A DNA stretch of 64,000 bases, taken from assembly GCF_003202695.1 (NCBI RefSeq), contig NZ_QGLL01000006.1, positions 186,001 through 250,000 of the forward strand, written 5' to 3'. The DNA comes from Bifidobacterium asteroides. GTDB taxonomy: Bacteria; Actinomycetota; Actinomycetes; Actinomycetales; Bifidobacteriaceae. The notes beneath the pieces are model-generated. The model searched no databases. It was given only the letters and a program-made list of their open reading frames with translations, and was not told the origin of the DNA. Made by a program: the position numbers and the translations under genes. This document shows, one piece after another, positions 29,460-39,274 of the stretch (its first letter is position 1; each line of letters begins with the position of its first letter).

Positions 29460-29923
29460 TGGTCTATGACGAGTCCTACAACGAGCCTGAAACGGTCGAG
29501 GTCCTGTTTAAGTCATTGGATGGGACCGGCATGCCGGAATACGCCATGCCCGGCGATGCCGGGGCCGATCTGCGGGCTAGCGTGGCTGTGGATCTGGCTC
29601 CCTTCCAGCGGGCGTTGGTGCCCACTGGCGTTGCTCTTGCTCTGCCCAACGGCTACGTTGGCCTGGTTCATCCTCGCTCGGGACTGGCAGTCAAAATGGG
29701 GGTGACCGTGCTCAACGCACCAGGAACGATCGATGCCGGGTACAGGGGCGAGATCAAAGTGCCGCTGATTAACCTGGACCCACATGAACCGGTCCACTTC
29801 GAGCCCGGGGAACGCATCGCCCAGTTGATCATCCAGCGCTACGTGCAGGCCCGTTTCGTGCTCGCCGAATGTCTGCCCGGCTCGGTGCGTTCGGATGGCG
29901 GATTCGGCTCGACCGGCCGCTGA
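29459..29923 (+). CDS. dut: dUTP diphosphatase
   Basis: A 154-residue trimeric dUTPase, which converts dUTP to dUMP and pyrophosphate and keeps uracil out of DNA. All five family motifs are visible: AGADL (34-38), PRSG (72-75), GTIDAGYRGEI (89-99), PGERIAQLII (116-125) and RSDGGFGSTG (144-153). ATG 29459 overlaps the stop of the DUF4193 gene. rel starts 82 bases later behind its own ribosome site. Confidence 0.96.
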   Translation: MVYDESYNEPETVEVLFKSLDGTGMPEYAMPGDAGADLRASVAVDLAPFQRALVPTGVALALPNGYVGLVHPRSGLAVKMGVTVLNAPGTIDAGYRGEIKVPLINLDPHEPVHFEPGERIAQLIIQRYVQARFVLAECLPGSVRSDGGFGSTGR

Positions 29924-30005
29924 AGCACGGTTCGGACACGTGTGGCCTGAATGAGCCAGGCGCAAGTGTAGGATTGGTGCATTATATAGGGCATTGGAGG
30001 TTTGA

Positions 30006-32366
30006 ATGGTCACTCCGGAAGGTAGCGTCTGCAGCAATGATGTCGACGAGCAGGCTCCTTCCGGCCTGTCCTCCAGAGCATTGGGCTGCGAGATCAGCGG
30101 TGATCCGATCAACCCCCTGATGCCCATCCGGGAGATCTGCGCCGCCCACCATCCTGGCGAGAATCTATCAATGCTTCAGCGCGCCTATGACCGGGCAGTT
30201 GTCCAGCATGCCGATCAAAGGCGCAAGTCCGGCGAGCCCTACATTATTCATCCGCTGGCAGTGGCTCAGATTCTGGCCGACCTAGGCATGGGGCCCACGG
30301 TGGTCTCGGCTGGTCTGCTGCATGATACCGTGGAGGATACCGACTACACCCTGGAACAGTGTCGCGATGAGTTCGGCGACACCGTTGCAGGCCTGGTGGA
30401 CGGGGTCACCAAGATATCCAAAATGGACTACGGCGATTCGGCCCAGGCCGAGACCATTCGCAAGATGATCGTGGCCATGAGCCGGGATGTGCGTGTCCTG
30501 GTGGTCAAACTGGCCGACAGGGTCCACAACGCCCGCACCTGGCGCTACGTCAAGACTTCATCAGCCCAGCGCAAGGCCCGTGAGACACTGGACGTCTATG
30601 CGCCCCTTGCCAACCGTCTGGGCATGAATGCCATCAAGACCGAGCTGGAAGAGCTCAGCTTCAAGACCCTCTATCCCAAAATCTACAACGAGATCGTGGT
30701 TCTGGTATCCCGTAGGGCGGGCCAGCGGGAGGTCTATCTGAAGCAGATCCTGGACGAGATCCACGAGGATCTGGATGCCCAGGGCATCAAGGCCCAGGTG
30801 ACCGGACGGCCCAAGGACTACTTCAGCATCTACCAGAAAATGATCGTGCGCGGACACGATTTCGCCAACATCTACGATCTGGTAGGTGTGCGCATCATTG
30901 TGGACACCATCCGTGACTGTTATGCGGCTCTGGGAGCCGTCCATGCCCGTTGGAGCCCTGTGCCTGGGCGGTTCAAGGACTACATCGCCATGCCCAAGAC
31001 CAACCGCTACCAGTCCCTGCACACCACGGTGGTGGGCCCGGGCGGCAAGCCGGTCGAAATTCAGATACGCACCTGGCAGATGCACCGTCGGGCCGAATTC
31101 GGCATCGCCGCCCATTGGAAGTACAAGGAGAACGGTTCCGCAGGCCGCGAGCTTTCTCGGCCGGACAAGTCCGATGTCAAGCGTGAGCGCCAGGAGGGGG
31201 AGCTGAGCCAGGAGGACAACCTGACTTGGATCCAGCAGCTGGCTGACTGGACCAGCGAGACCCCGGACTCCAACGAGTTCCTGGGCTCTCTCAAGGACGA
31301 CCTGGGTTCGGCGGAGGTTTACGTGTTCACGCCCAAGGGCAAGATCATCTCCCTGCCGGCCGATTCCACCCCCGTGGACTTCGCCTATGCCGTTCATACT
31401 GAGGTGGGTCACAGAACCATGGGCGCCCGGGTCAACGGCCGTCTGGTCCCCTTGGATACCAAGCTGCGCAACGGGGATACGGTAGAGATTCTGACCAGCA
31501 AATCCGACACCGATGGGCCCTCGCGCGACTGGCTCAGCTTCGCCAAAAGTCCCCGCGCCCGCAGCAAGATTCGTCAGTGGTTCAGCAAGGAACGGCGTTC
31601 GGAGACCATCGAGGAGGGCAAGGACGAACTTGTTCGCGCCATGCGCAAGCGGAACCTGCCCGTGGCGACCCTGCTGACTCCCGAAGCTATGGTGGGAGCC
31701 GCCGACGAGCTTAACTATCCCAATGAGAAGGCGGTCTACGCCGCAATTGGCGACGGGCAGGTCTCCACCCAGAACGTGATTTCACGGTTGGTCCATGACG
31801 CCGGTCGGTCAGCCCTCGAGGACGAAGTTGAGCAGGAGGCCATCCCCCTGCAGCGGGTCACCAAGGCCAGTCGGCAAGAGGCCTCCCAGGGGATTTCAGT
31901 CAAGGGAGTGGACGATGTCTGGGTCAAGCTGGCCCGTTGCTGCACCCCGGTGCCGGGAGACCCCATTACCGGGTTCATCACCCGCAACCAAGGCGTTTCG
32001 GTGCATCGGTCCGATTGCCAGAACCTCCTGGACCTGCGCAGGAAGCAGCCCGAACGGATCATCGAGGTTTCATGGACTGGCAAACAGGGCACCTTCATGG
32101 TCCAGATTCAGGTGGAGGCCCTGGACCGGCCCCATCTGCTCTCGGACATCACCCAGGTGCTGTCCGACCATGGCGTCAATATCCTGTCGGGAAGCCAGTC
32201 CACAGGCCGGGACCGGGTGGCGGTCAGTCAGTTCGTCTTTGAAATGGGCGACCCCCAACACCTGAACACGCTCCTGTCGGCCGTCAGGAAGATCGACGGG
32301 GTCTTTGATGCCTACCGACTGACCGGAGCCAAGGGTTCGACCAGTCCCCATATGCGGTCCATCTGA
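30006..32366 (+). CDS. rel: Bifunctional (p)ppGpp synthetase/hydrolase Rel
   Basis: A 786-residue long-form RelA/SpoT homologue. The HD hydrolase domain has AGLLHDTVEDTDYT (102-115), with Mn-binding His/Asp. The synthetase domain contains YQSLHTTVVGPGGKPVEIQIRT and the AEFGIAAHWKYKE segment. A TGS domain (EVYVFTPKGKIISLPADSTPVDFAYAVHTEVGH), a zinc-finger/helical part (WVKLARCCTPVPGDPI) and a C-terminal ACT domain (SDITQVLSDHGVNILSGSQS) follow. As the usual single actinobacterial Rel, it both makes and degrades the stringent-response alarmone on the ribosome. ATG 30006 has GGAGG seven bases upstream. Confidence 0.96.
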   Translation: MVTPEGSVCSNDVDEQAPSGLSSRALGCEISGDPINPLMPIREICAAHHPGENLSMLQRAYDRAVVQHADQRRKSGEPYIIHPLAVAQILADLGMGPTVVSAGLLHDTVEDTDYTLEQCRDEFGDTVAGLVDGVTKISKMDYGDSAQAETIRKMIVAMSRDVRVLVVKLADRVHNARTWRYVKTSSAQRKARETLDVYAPLANRLGMNAIKTELEELSFKTLYPKIYNEIVVLVSRRAGQREVYLKQILDEIHEDLDAQGIKAQVTGRPKDYFSIYQKMIVRGHDFANIYDLVGVRIIVDTIRDCYAALGAVHARWSPVPGRFKDYIAMPKTNRYQSLHTTVVGPGGKPVEIQIRTWQMHRRAEFGIAAHWKYKENGSAGRELSRPDKSDVKRERQEGELSQEDNLTWIQQLADWTSETPDSNEFLGSLKDDLGSAEVYVFTPKGKIISLPADSTPVDFAYAVHTEVGHRTMGARVNGRLVPLDTKLRNGDTVEILTSKSDTDGPSRDWLSFAKSPRARSKIRQWFSKERRSETIEEGKDELVRAMRKRNLPVATLLTPEAMVGAADELNYPNEKAVYAAIGDGQVSTQNVISRLVHDAGRSALEDEVEQEAIPLQRVTKASRQEASQGISVKGVDDVWVKLARCCTPVPGDPITGFITRNQGVSVHRSDCQNLLDLRRKQPERIIEVSWTGKQGTFMVQIQVEALDRPHLLSDITQVLSDHGVNILSGSQSTGRDRVAVSQFVFEMGDPQHLNTLLSAVRKIDGVFDAYRLTGAKGSTSPHMRSI

Positions 32367-32468
32367 CCTTCCCCGATATGTTTACTTATCCGACCATTCT
32401 TTCGATTTGATCGCTTGCTCTTTTCCCTGAAAACCTGCTGGACCGCAGCCTGATGGATGGCTATAGAG

Positions 32469-32499
32469 AACCCCGGTGGTCAATGTCCAAGCCGGGGGT
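32469..32499. terminator. Possible terminator between rel and the DUF349 gene
   Basis: CCCCGG (32471-32476) pairs with CCGGGG (32492-32497) around a 15-base loop. It lies between the convergent ends of rel (32366) and the DUF349 gene (32520). There is no clear T-run on either side, so it is weak. Confidence 0.35.
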
Positions 32500-32519
32500 C
32501 CACAGGAAAACAGGCGCGA

Positions 32520-34091
32520 TTAGCGCACGGCGTTCATCCACTGCTCCTTGGTGGCCTTCTCAGCTTCCAGCTCCTGCTTCTTGGTCGGATCCTGCTCGGC
32601 GGCAATCTGCCGGTCCAGGTCCTGAAGCTGGGCAGCCAGCTGCTGTTCGAAGCTGGAGACGCGGGCATCGGCCTCGGGGTCGGACTGGTTCCATGCTGCA
32701 TCCTCCACGGCCTTGATCTGCCGATCCACGGCATCCATTCTGCCCTCGATCCGGCGCACGTCGTCACGGGGGACAAAGCCGATGCCGTCCCATTCCTCCT
32801 GGATCCTGGCCAGTTCCTGCCGTGCCTGCTTGGCAGCCTGGGCATCCTTGACGGGCAGCAGGGCCTCGGCCTTGGCAACCAGGGCTTCCTTCTTGGTCAG
32901 GTTCTCGCGTTCGTTGACCGAGGTTTTATCCCGATCTGCCTGACGGGCGTTGAAGAAGACATCCGCTGCCTGACGGAACCGAGCCCAGAGGGCGTCGTCA
33001 TCCTGACGCCCCGCCCGTCCGGACTGCTTCCAGCGGTCCATAAGCTCGTTGAACTGATGGGAGGTGGGTCCCCAATCGGTGGAGTCCTTGATCTGGTCGG
33101 CCTCGGCGATGATCTCTTCCTTGACGCGCCTGGTCTCGGCTCGCTGGGCATCACGCTGCTGGGCCCACTTGCGTTGTGCCTGTTTGAATGTGGTGCGTGC
33201 GGAGGAGAAGCGCTTCCAGAGTGCGTCCGCATCCGCCTTGTCAATACGGATGGTGGTGCGCTGGTGTTGCTGCCATTGCTCGAAGAGGGAACGGAACTTG
33301 TCCGCTGTGGAACGCCAGTTGGTGGAGTCGCCCAGGGATGCGGCAAGCGCTTCGGCCTTCTCCACGATGGCGGTTCTCTCCTTGATGGCCTTGGCCATGG
33401 CATCCTTGCGCGCCTGTGCCAGCTCGTCCTTGCGCGCCTGCCCCTGCTCGGCCAGCTGATCCAGCTGTGCATGCAGAGCGGCGAGGTCTCCGACGGCCTC
33501 AGGCTGGCTGGTCTCATTTTTGAGCGAGGCTATGGATTCGTCGATCTCTCGGGCCTTGATCTTGGGGCTACGCAGCCTGGATGCGAAGATGTTCAGTTTC
33601 TCCTTGAGGTCCAAGTACCGACGGACGTAGAGGTCCAGGGCCTCCTTGGCGTCAGCGTTGGGGAACTGACCGACCTGACGCTCCTGGTCGTCCTCGCGTA
33701 CGAAGACGTTGCCCTGCTCATCCACCCGGCCGAAGGATTCAGCCTTGTCGATCTCCTCCTGGCTGTAGGCGGGAGCTGCAGGAGCGGCCTTGACACGAGG
33801 GGCCTTGTGCGCCAGAGCCGCAGGGGAGGGGATTGCAGTGGGTTTTGGCGGCTTTGGCGCAGCTGGTGCTGGTACAGGCGCTGGCGCTTCAGCTGCCGCA
33901 GGCTGGGGCTCAGCCGGTTCCTGTACGCTCTGGGTTGATGTGTCTGCAGCGGGAGCGGTCTGTCCTGGGGTTGCCTGTCCCTGCCTGGCTTCAGGCGCCG
34001 TCGCAGCGGCGACCTTGCCTGCTGCATCCGCGGTGTGCTCCTCCTGCGGTGTCGAGGTGTTCTCGGGTGTGATGGCGGTGTTGTCGGCCAT
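32520..34091 (-). CDS. DUF349 domain protein
   Basis: A 523-residue soluble protein. Residues 1-110 are Ala/Pro/Gln-rich and probably disordered (PAAAEAPAPVPAPAAPKPPK). From about residue 120 it has repeated helical DUF349 units. Each has a conserved Trp and a pattern like W...W..F...(D)..W.RF..AR..F, e.g. DSTNWRSTADKFRSLFEQWQ, DALWKRFSSARTTFKQAQRKW, DSTDWGPTSHQFNELMDRWK and DALWARFRQAADVFFNARQA. The C-terminus is coiled-coil-like. The function of the family is unknown. ATG 34091 has AAGGAG six bases upstream; the open frame extends to 34247 over the hisS start. It is divergent from hisS with an 82-base gap. Confidence 0.88.
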   Translation of the reverse strand: MADNTAITPENTSTPQEEHTADAAGKVAAATAPEARQGQATPGQTAPAADTSTQSVQEPAEPQPAAAEAPAPVPAPAAPKPPKPTAIPSPAALAHKAPRVKAAPAAPAYSQEEIDKAESFGRVDEQGNVFVREDDQERQVGQFPNADAKEALDLYVRRYLDLKEKLNIFASRLRSPKIKAREIDESIASLKNETSQPEAVGDLAALHAQLDQLAEQGQARKDELAQARKDAMAKAIKERTAIVEKAEALAASLGDSTNWRSTADKFRSLFEQWQQHQRTTIRIDKADADALWKRFSSARTTFKQAQRKWAQQRDAQRAETRRVKEEIIAEADQIKDSTDWGPTSHQFNELMDRWKQSGRAGRQDDDALWARFRQAADVFFNARQADRDKTSVNERENLTKKEALVAKAEALLPVKDAQAAKQARQELARIQEEWDGIGFVPRDDVRRIEGRMDAVDRQIKAVEDAAWNQSDPEADARVSSFEQQLAAQLQDLDRQIAAEQDPTKKQELEAEKATKEQWMNAVR

Positions 34092-34157
34092 GGCCAGCTC
34101 CTTAGGCTTGTGTTGGAGAGATCGCAAAATATGGCGGTACCATTTTCCTTGACCTCC

Positions 34158-34163
34158 TATAGT
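34158..34163 (+). promoter_or_regulatory. Possible -10 element of hisS
   Basis: TATAGT ends 10 bases before the hisS ATG, so a start at the usual distance would leave a leader of only a few bases. No good -35 lies at 17 bases. TTGACC at 34149-34154 is too close to serve this hexamer. Confidence 0.35.
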
Positions 34164-34173
34164 ATAGGTTCTT

Positions 34174-35559
34174 ATGGCAAAAGGCACATCTCTATCCGGT
34201 TTCCCTGAATGGCTTCCTTCGCAAAGAGTTGTGGAGCAGCGCATCATTGATACGCTCCGTAAGGTCTTCGAATTGAACGGCTACATCGGCATTGAGACCA
34301 GGGCAGTGGAAGCGGGTTCCAGCCTGCTCAAGAAAGGAGAGACCAGCAAGGAGATCTACTTGCTCTCCCGTCTTCAGGATCTGGGTCAGGAAAAGGATGT
34401 GCCAGTAGATCGTCGGCTGGGCTTGCATTTTGACTTGACCGTGCCGCTGAGCCGCTATGTAGTGGAGCATAGCAACGATTTGACCTTCCCCTTCAAGCGC
34501 TGGCAGATTCAGAAGGTCTGGCGAGGGGAGCGCCCCCAGGAGGGACGGTTCAGGGAGTTCGTCCAGGCTGATATTGATGTGATAGGCAACGGGGAACTGC
34601 CCGACCACTATGAAGTCGACGTGCCCCTGGTCATGCTGGGCGCCCTGGAGGAGCTGAGGGCCTTCGGCCTGCCCAAGCCTACTGTGCACGCCAACAATCG
34701 CAAGCTTTCCGAGGGATTCTACCGAGGTCTGGGTCTGGAGGACGTCGAGGACGTCCTGCGCGAGATCGACAAGCTGGACAAGATTGGGCCTGCCGAGGTG
34801 GCCAGCCTGCTGGTGAGTGAATGCGGCGCCAATGAGGACCAGGCCAGGGCCTGCCTGGATTTGGCCGAGCTCACCGCCGACGATGGCAAGCAGCTGCGCC
34901 AGCGGTTCGATGCCCTGGTCGACAAGGTGGGCATCGACAAGCAGTCTCCTGCTTACACTTTGGCCATCGAGGGGCTGGAGACGCTGGCCATGATCATCGA
35001 CGAGGCCGCCCGCATCCGTCCAGGCTCGGTCATTGCCGATCTGAAAATTGCCCGCGGTTTGGACTACTACACCGGCTCGGTCTACGAGACTTTCTTGGAG
35101 GGGGCGCAGTCCTTGGGCTCCATCTGCTCCGGCGGCCGCTATGACAACCTGGCCAGCCAGGGCAACCGCACCTATCCCGGTGTGGGGCTGTCCATCGGGC
35201 TTTCACGCCTGCTCTCCTACCTGCTGGCTCAAGGGGTTCAGGCCTCCCGAGTCTCCCCGGCGGCGGTTATGATCGCTGTCTGGGACGAGGAGGACCGCAC
35301 GCTCAGCAATCACATCGCCCAGGACCTGCGTGCCCGGGGGATCGCCGCTGACGTGGCTCCCACCGCGGCCAAGATCGGCAAGCAGATCCGCTATGCCGAC
35401 CACCTGGGCATCCCCTATGTCTGGTTCCCGGCCAAGGAGGGCCAGCAGGAGGGCGACCAGGTCAAGAACATCATTACCGGCGAGCAGATTCCGGCTGACC
35501 TGGTGTCGTGGACGCCGGATAGCCTGTATGCCCGGCAGAGTGTGGAATATCAGGCCTGA
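34174..35559 (+). CDS. hisS: Histidyl-tRNA synthetase
   Basis: A 461-residue class II synthetase that attaches histidine to tRNA-His. Motif 2 region is FKRWQIQKVWRGERPQEGRFREFVQADIDVIG. The histidine-specific loops are ARGLDYYTGSVYET and CSGGRYDNL. The HGTP anticodon-binding domain runs from about residue 360 (VMIAVWDEEDRTLSNHIAQDLRARG). ATG 34174 has no strong ribosome site, only a weak AGG five bases upstream. aspS follows 39 bases later, a common pairing in bacteria, and both probably share one transcript. Confidence 0.95.
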   Translation: MAKGTSLSGFPEWLPSQRVVEQRIIDTLRKVFELNGYIGIETRAVEAGSSLLKKGETSKEIYLLSRLQDLGQEKDVPVDRRLGLHFDLTVPLSRYVVEHSNDLTFPFKRWQIQKVWRGERPQEGRFREFVQADIDVIGNGELPDHYEVDVPLVMLGALEELRAFGLPKPTVHANNRKLSEGFYRGLGLEDVEDVLREIDKLDKIGPAEVASLLVSECGANEDQARACLDLAELTADDGKQLRQRFDALVDKVGIDKQSPAYTLAIEGLETLAMIIDEAARIRPGSVIADLKIARGLDYYTGSVYETFLEGAQSLGSICSGGRYDNLASQGNRTYPGVGLSIGLSRLLSYLLAQGVQASRVSPAAVMIAVWDEEDRTLSNHIAQDLRARGIAADVAPTAAKIGKQIRYADHLGIPYVWFPAKEGQQEGDQVKNIITGEQIPADLVSWTPDSLYARQSVEYQA

Positions 35560-35598
35560 CGCAGGGGCAGGCCGAGCATTATGGAGGTACAGGAAAGC

Positions 35599-37401
35599 AT
35601 GGGCCAGTCGGCTTACAGAACGAGCTACGCCACGGACGTCACTGAAGATATGGTCGGCCGCCAGGTGACGGTGGCAGGGTGGGTGGATCGCCGCCGGGAT
35701 CATGGAGGCGTGGCCTTCATCGACCTGCGTGATCGCTCCGGTCTAGTGCAGATCGTCATCTACGACGAGGAAGAGGCCCGTCCTCTGCGCAGCGAATACG
35801 TGATCCAAGTCACTGGCAATGTCCGCGAACGTCCCGAGGGCAATGACAACGAGCATCTGTCCACCGGGCACATCGAGATTGTGGCCGACAAGATCGAGGT
35901 GCTGGCTAGGTCGGCTGCCCTGCCTTTCCAGGTGTCCACGGCCCTGGAGAACGAGGCTGAGAACAAGCTGCCAGGCGAGGATGTGCGGCTGCGCTACCGC
36001 TATCTGGATCTGCGTCGCCCCTCCATGCAGCGCAACATCCGTTTGCGGGCCGCCATGAACAGGGCCGCCCGCGCTGCCCTGGACAAGATGGACTTCTGCG
36101 AGATCGAAACGCCGACCCTGATAAAGTCCACCCCTGAAGGCGCTCGCGACTTCCTGGTGCCGGCCCGCCTGGTGCCCGGTTCCTGGTATGCCCTGCCGCA
36201 GTCCCCCCAGTTGCTCAAGCAGCTGCTGATGGTGGGCGGCTTCGAGCGTTACTACCAGATCGCCCGCTGCTACCGTGACGAGGACTTTCGGGCCGACAGA
36301 CAGCCCGAGTTCACCCAGCTTGACATTGAGATGAGCTTCGCCTCCCAAGAAGACGTCATGGCTATGGCTGAGCAGGTCATTGCCAATGTCTGGAAGGCTG
36401 CCGGATTCGAGGTCACTCTGCCTATTGCCAGGATCAGCTGGCAGGAGGCCATGGATAAATACGGCTCCGACAAGCCTGACCTGCGCTTTGGCAACCCCAT
36501 AGTCGAGCTGACCGAGTACTTCAAGGACACCCCATTCCGGGTCTTCCAGGCTCCCTACGTGGGTGCGGTGGTCTACCAGGGTGCAGCCAACCTGCCCCGC
36601 AGACAGTTCGATGCCTGGCAGGAGTGGGCCCGCCAGCGGGGTGCCAAGGGTCTGGCATACGTCCAGTTTACCGGCGACGGCACCCTCAAGGGTCCGGTGG
36701 CCAAGAACCTGTCCGATGCCGAGCGCCAGGGCCTCAAAGAGGCTGTGGGCGCATCGGATGGCGATGCCGTCTTCTTTGCAGCCGGACCTCGCGAGGCCTC
36801 GCAGACCCTGCTGGGTGCAGCCCGTGTAGAGATCGCCCGCCGCCAGGGGCTGCTCAAGTCTGACGAATTCGCCTTGACCTGGGTGGTGGACTTCCCGCTT
36901 TTCAAGCCTACCGACGACCCGGACGACGACGATGTCGCCGTTGGCCATTCCAAGTGGACCTCCATGCATCACCCCTTCACCATGCCCTCGGCTGACTGGA
37001 TCGATCGCTTCGACAAGGATCCTGAGCACGCCATGAGCGACTCCTACGACATCGTCTGCAATGGCGAGGAGATTGGCGGCGGCTCGGTGCGTATCCATCG
37101 CGATGACATTCAAGACCGGGTCTTCAAGGTGCTGGGCATCGGTCCCGAGGAGGCGCAGGAGAAGTTCGGCTTCCTGCTGGAGGCCTTCAAGTATGGCGCT
37201 CCGCCCCACGCAGGCATTGCCTTTGGCTGGGACAGGACCGCACAGATCCTGACGGGTGCGGACTCCATTCGCGATGTCATCGCCTTCCCCAAGTCCGGTG
37301 GCGGACAGGATCCCATGACCGGGGCTCCGGCACCCATCTCCGACCAGCAACGCGCCGAGACCGGTGTGGACTGGGAGCCGGATCAGGAGGATGCTGACTG
37401 A
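35599..37401 (+). CDS. aspS: Aspartyl-tRNA synthetase
   Basis: A 600-residue bacterial-type class II synthetase. It starts with an OB-fold anticodon-binding domain ([33 protein letters not shown]). Catalytic motifs are motif 2 [30 protein letters not shown] and motif 3 [15 protein letters not shown]. The bacterial GAD insertion lies between (about 300-420). The C-terminus is short ([12 protein letters not shown]). ATG 35599 has AGGAA seven bases upstream; an in-frame ATG at 35581 is less well placed. Whether it also mischarges tRNA-Asn cannot be read off by eye. A terminator follows. Confidence 0.95.
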   Translation: MGQSAYRTSYATDVTEDMVGRQVTVAGWVDRRRDHGGVAFIDLRDRSGLVQIVIYDEEEARPLRSEYVIQVTGNVRERPEGNDNEHLSTGHIEIVADKIEVLARSAALPFQVSTALENEAENKLPGEDVRLRYRYLDLRRPSMQRNIRLRAAMNRAARAALDKMDFCEIETPTLIKSTPEGARDFLVPARLVPGSWYALPQSPQLLKQLLMVGGFERYYQIARCYRDEDFRADRQPEFTQLDIEMSFASQEDVMAMAEQVIANVWKAAGFEVTLPIARISWQEAMDKYGSDKPDLRFGNPIVELTEYFKDTPFRVFQAPYVGAVVYQGAANLPRRQFDAWQEWARQRGAKGLAYVQFTGDGTLKGPVAKNLSDAERQGLKEAVGASDGDAVFFAAGPREASQTLLGAARVEIARRQGLLKSDEFALTWVVDFPLFKPTDDPDDDDVAVGHSKWTSMHHPFTMPSADWIDRFDKDPEHAMSDSYDIVCNGEEIGGGSVRIHRDDIQDRVFKVLGIGPEEAQEKFGFLLEAFKYGAPPHAGIAFGWDRTAQILTGADSIRDVIAFPKSGGGQDPMTGAPAPISDQQRAETGVDWEPDQEDAD

Positions 37402-37437
37402 GCGCTTCCGCCACTGATCGACGGGAGTATAAGAGGG

Positions 37438-37470
37438 CTGGAATCCTGCGGGGTTCCAGTTCTTGGTTTT
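37438..37470 (+). terminator. Terminator after hisS-aspS
   Basis: CTGGAA (37438-37443) pairs with TTCCAG (37454-37459) and TTCTTGGTTTT follows. The stem is short but the T-rich tail is convincing. Confidence 0.55.
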
Positions 37471-37583
37471 ATGACCTTTTATACCCTGACCAGTCAATCG
37501 TGCGGGCTTGGTCAAGGACTCCGCTTTCCAATATGACTGTTTCTATGGCCGTTCCGCAACAAAGGGTGAGTAAACTGCCCACT

Positions 37584-38399
37584 ATGAGCGAAACAACCAA
37601 ACAGCCGTCTGAGCGGATTCTGCCGGAGAAACCGGTCTCGGACCGCCCTGCCGAGGACAAGTCCGGGCCGCTGGTCGAGCTGGCCCACGTCGAGAAGCAT
37701 TTCGGCAGCCTGCATGTCCTTAAGGACATCAACCTGCAGGTTGACACCGGCGAGGTGCTGGTGGTGGTCGGACCTTCAGGCTCCGGCAAGTCCACCATGT
37801 GCCGGACCATCAATCGTCTGGAGTCCATCGACTCGGGTGTCATCAGGATCGAGGGGGAGCCCCTGCCCCAGGAGGGGCGCGACCTGGCTCGGCTCAGGGC
37901 CGAGGTGGGCATGGTCTTCCAGTCCTTCAACCTGTTCGCCAACAAGACCATCCTGGAGAACATGACCCTGGCGCCCATCAAGGTGCGCCACATGCCCAAG
38001 AAGGATGCCGAGGACATGGCCATGGATCTCCTGGCTCGGGTAGGCGTGGAATCCCAGGCCTCCAAGATGCCCTCGCAGCTCTCCGGCGGCCAGCAGCAGC
38101 GTGTGGCCATAGCCCGCGCTCTGGCCATGCAGCCTAAGATCATGCTCTTCGACGAGCCCACATCGGCACTGGATCCTGAGATGGTCAACGAGGTGCTGGA
38201 CGTCATGATCCAGCTGGCTCAGGAGGGCATGACCATGATCTGCGTGACCCATGAGATGGGCTTTGCTCGTCAGGCCGCCGACCATATCGTCTTTATGGCC
38301 GATGGGCGGATCCTGGAAAAGGACGACCCCGACGACTTCTTCGACCACCCCAAGACCCAGCGGGCCGCCGACTTCCTGTCCAAAATTCTGACCCACTGA
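37584..38399 (+). CDS. gluA: Glutamate/aspartate ABC transporter ATPase
   Basis: A 271-residue ABC ATPase of the polar amino-acid family. Walker A is GPSGSGKST (63-71), the Q-loop is in GMVFQSFNLF, the signature is LSGGQQQR, Walker B is KIMLFDEPTSALD, and the switch histidine is in CVTHEMGFAR. It powers import through the two permeases encoded downstream. ATG 37584 gives the normal length with a short N-terminal extension. The frame is open back to 37500, but those codons precede AAGGGTGA. First gene of an apparent gluABCD operon; gluB begins 22 bases after its stop. Confidence 0.92.
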   Translation: MSETTKQPSERILPEKPVSDRPAEDKSGPLVELAHVEKHFGSLHVLKDINLQVDTGEVLVVVGPSGSGKSTMCRTINRLESIDSGVIRIEGEPLPQEGRDLARLRAEVGMVFQSFNLFANKTILENMTLAPIKVRHMPKKDAEDMAMDLLARVGVESQASKMPSQLSGGQQQRVAIARALAMQPKIMLFDEPTSALDPEMVNEVLDVMIQLAQEGMTMICVTHEMGFARQAADHIVFMADGRILEKDDPDDFFDHPKTQRAADFLSKILTH

Positions 38400-38421
38400 A
38401 GCAGGAGGGAAGCATATCCGT

Positions 38422-39273
38422 ATGAATGCAAGTATGCATGGCATGGGCCGGCCGCTGATGCGGCTGGCCAGGAATCTGGCCGCGATCCTGTGCGCTCTGG
38501 GTTGCCTGGTCTCTCTGGCGGCCTGCGGCTCCGACAAGGAGGCAGGCAAGATCCGGGTGGGCATCAAGTTCGACCAGCCTGGTCTGGGCTTCAAGAAGGC
38601 CGGGACCTATGTGGGCTTCGACGTGGATGTGGCCACCTACATCGCTGACAAGCTGGGTTACAGTCCCGATGACATCGTCTGGAAGGAGGCCCCCTCCAAA
38701 CAGCGGGAGGCCATGCTCCAGAACGGCGACGTGGACATGATCCTGGCATCCTATTCCATAACCGATGAGCGCAAGCGGGCCGTCTCCTTCGCCGGACCAT
38801 ACATCGTGGCGGGCCAGGATCTGCTAGTGCGTAAGGAGGATCATCAGATCCGAGGTCCCGAGGATCTCAACGGCAAGCGGCTGTGTTCGGTGACCGGATC
38901 CACTTCGGCTGTCACGGTCAAGAAGCGGTTTGCCAAGGAGGTCCAGCTGATGGAGCAGCCGGGCTACGCCGAATGCGCCACAGCCCTCTTCTCCGGCATC
39001 GTCGATGCGGTCACCACTGACGACATCATTCTGGCTGGACTGGCCTCCGCCTCCCGTGGAAGGCTGCGGCTGGTGGGTAAGCCCTTCACTCAGGAATACT
39101 ACGGAGTAGGCGTCAAGAAGGGCAACACCAAGCTGGCCCATAAGATCAACGCGGCCCTGGCTGAAATGGAGGCCAACGGCTCCTGGCAGCGGGCGCTCGA
39201 GAACAACACTCGGGGCACCCACTACAAACCCGACCCCCGCTTCAACCCGCCCAAGCCCACGGAAGGAGAGTGA
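38422..39273 (+). CDS. gluB: Glutamate-binding lipoprotein of ABC transporter
   Basis: A 283-residue solute-binding protein of family 3. A lipoprotein signal peptide ends in the lipobox LAAC with Cys35 (SLAACGSDKE), so the mature protein is anchored to the outer face of the membrane. The binding fold has the usual VGIKFDQPGLGFKKAG, GFDVDVATYIADKLG and VDMILASYSITDERK segments. Its sequence and context match the GluB glutamate receptor of Corynebacterium. AGGAGGGA lies 13 bases before ATG 38422; ATGs at 38434 and 38443 are in frame and would still keep a signal peptide. Confidence 0.9.
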   Translation: MNASMHGMGRPLMRLARNLAAILCALGCLVSLAACGSDKEAGKIRVGIKFDQPGLGFKKAGTYVGFDVDVATYIADKLGYSPDDIVWKEAPSKQREAMLQNGDVDMILASYSITDERKRAVSFAGPYIVAGQDLLVRKEDHQIRGPEDLNGKRLCSVTGSTSAVTVKKRFAKEVQLMEQPGYAECATALFSGIVDAVTTDDIILAGLASASRGRLRLVGKPFTQEYYGVGVKKGNTKLAHKINAALAEMEANGSWQRALENNTRGTHYKPDPRFNPPKPTEGE

Positions 39274-39274
39274 G

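Noticed and set aside
35743-37515. 590-codon minus-strand open frame opposite aspS
   Set aside because: Antisense shadow of aspS with biased composition and no family resemblance.
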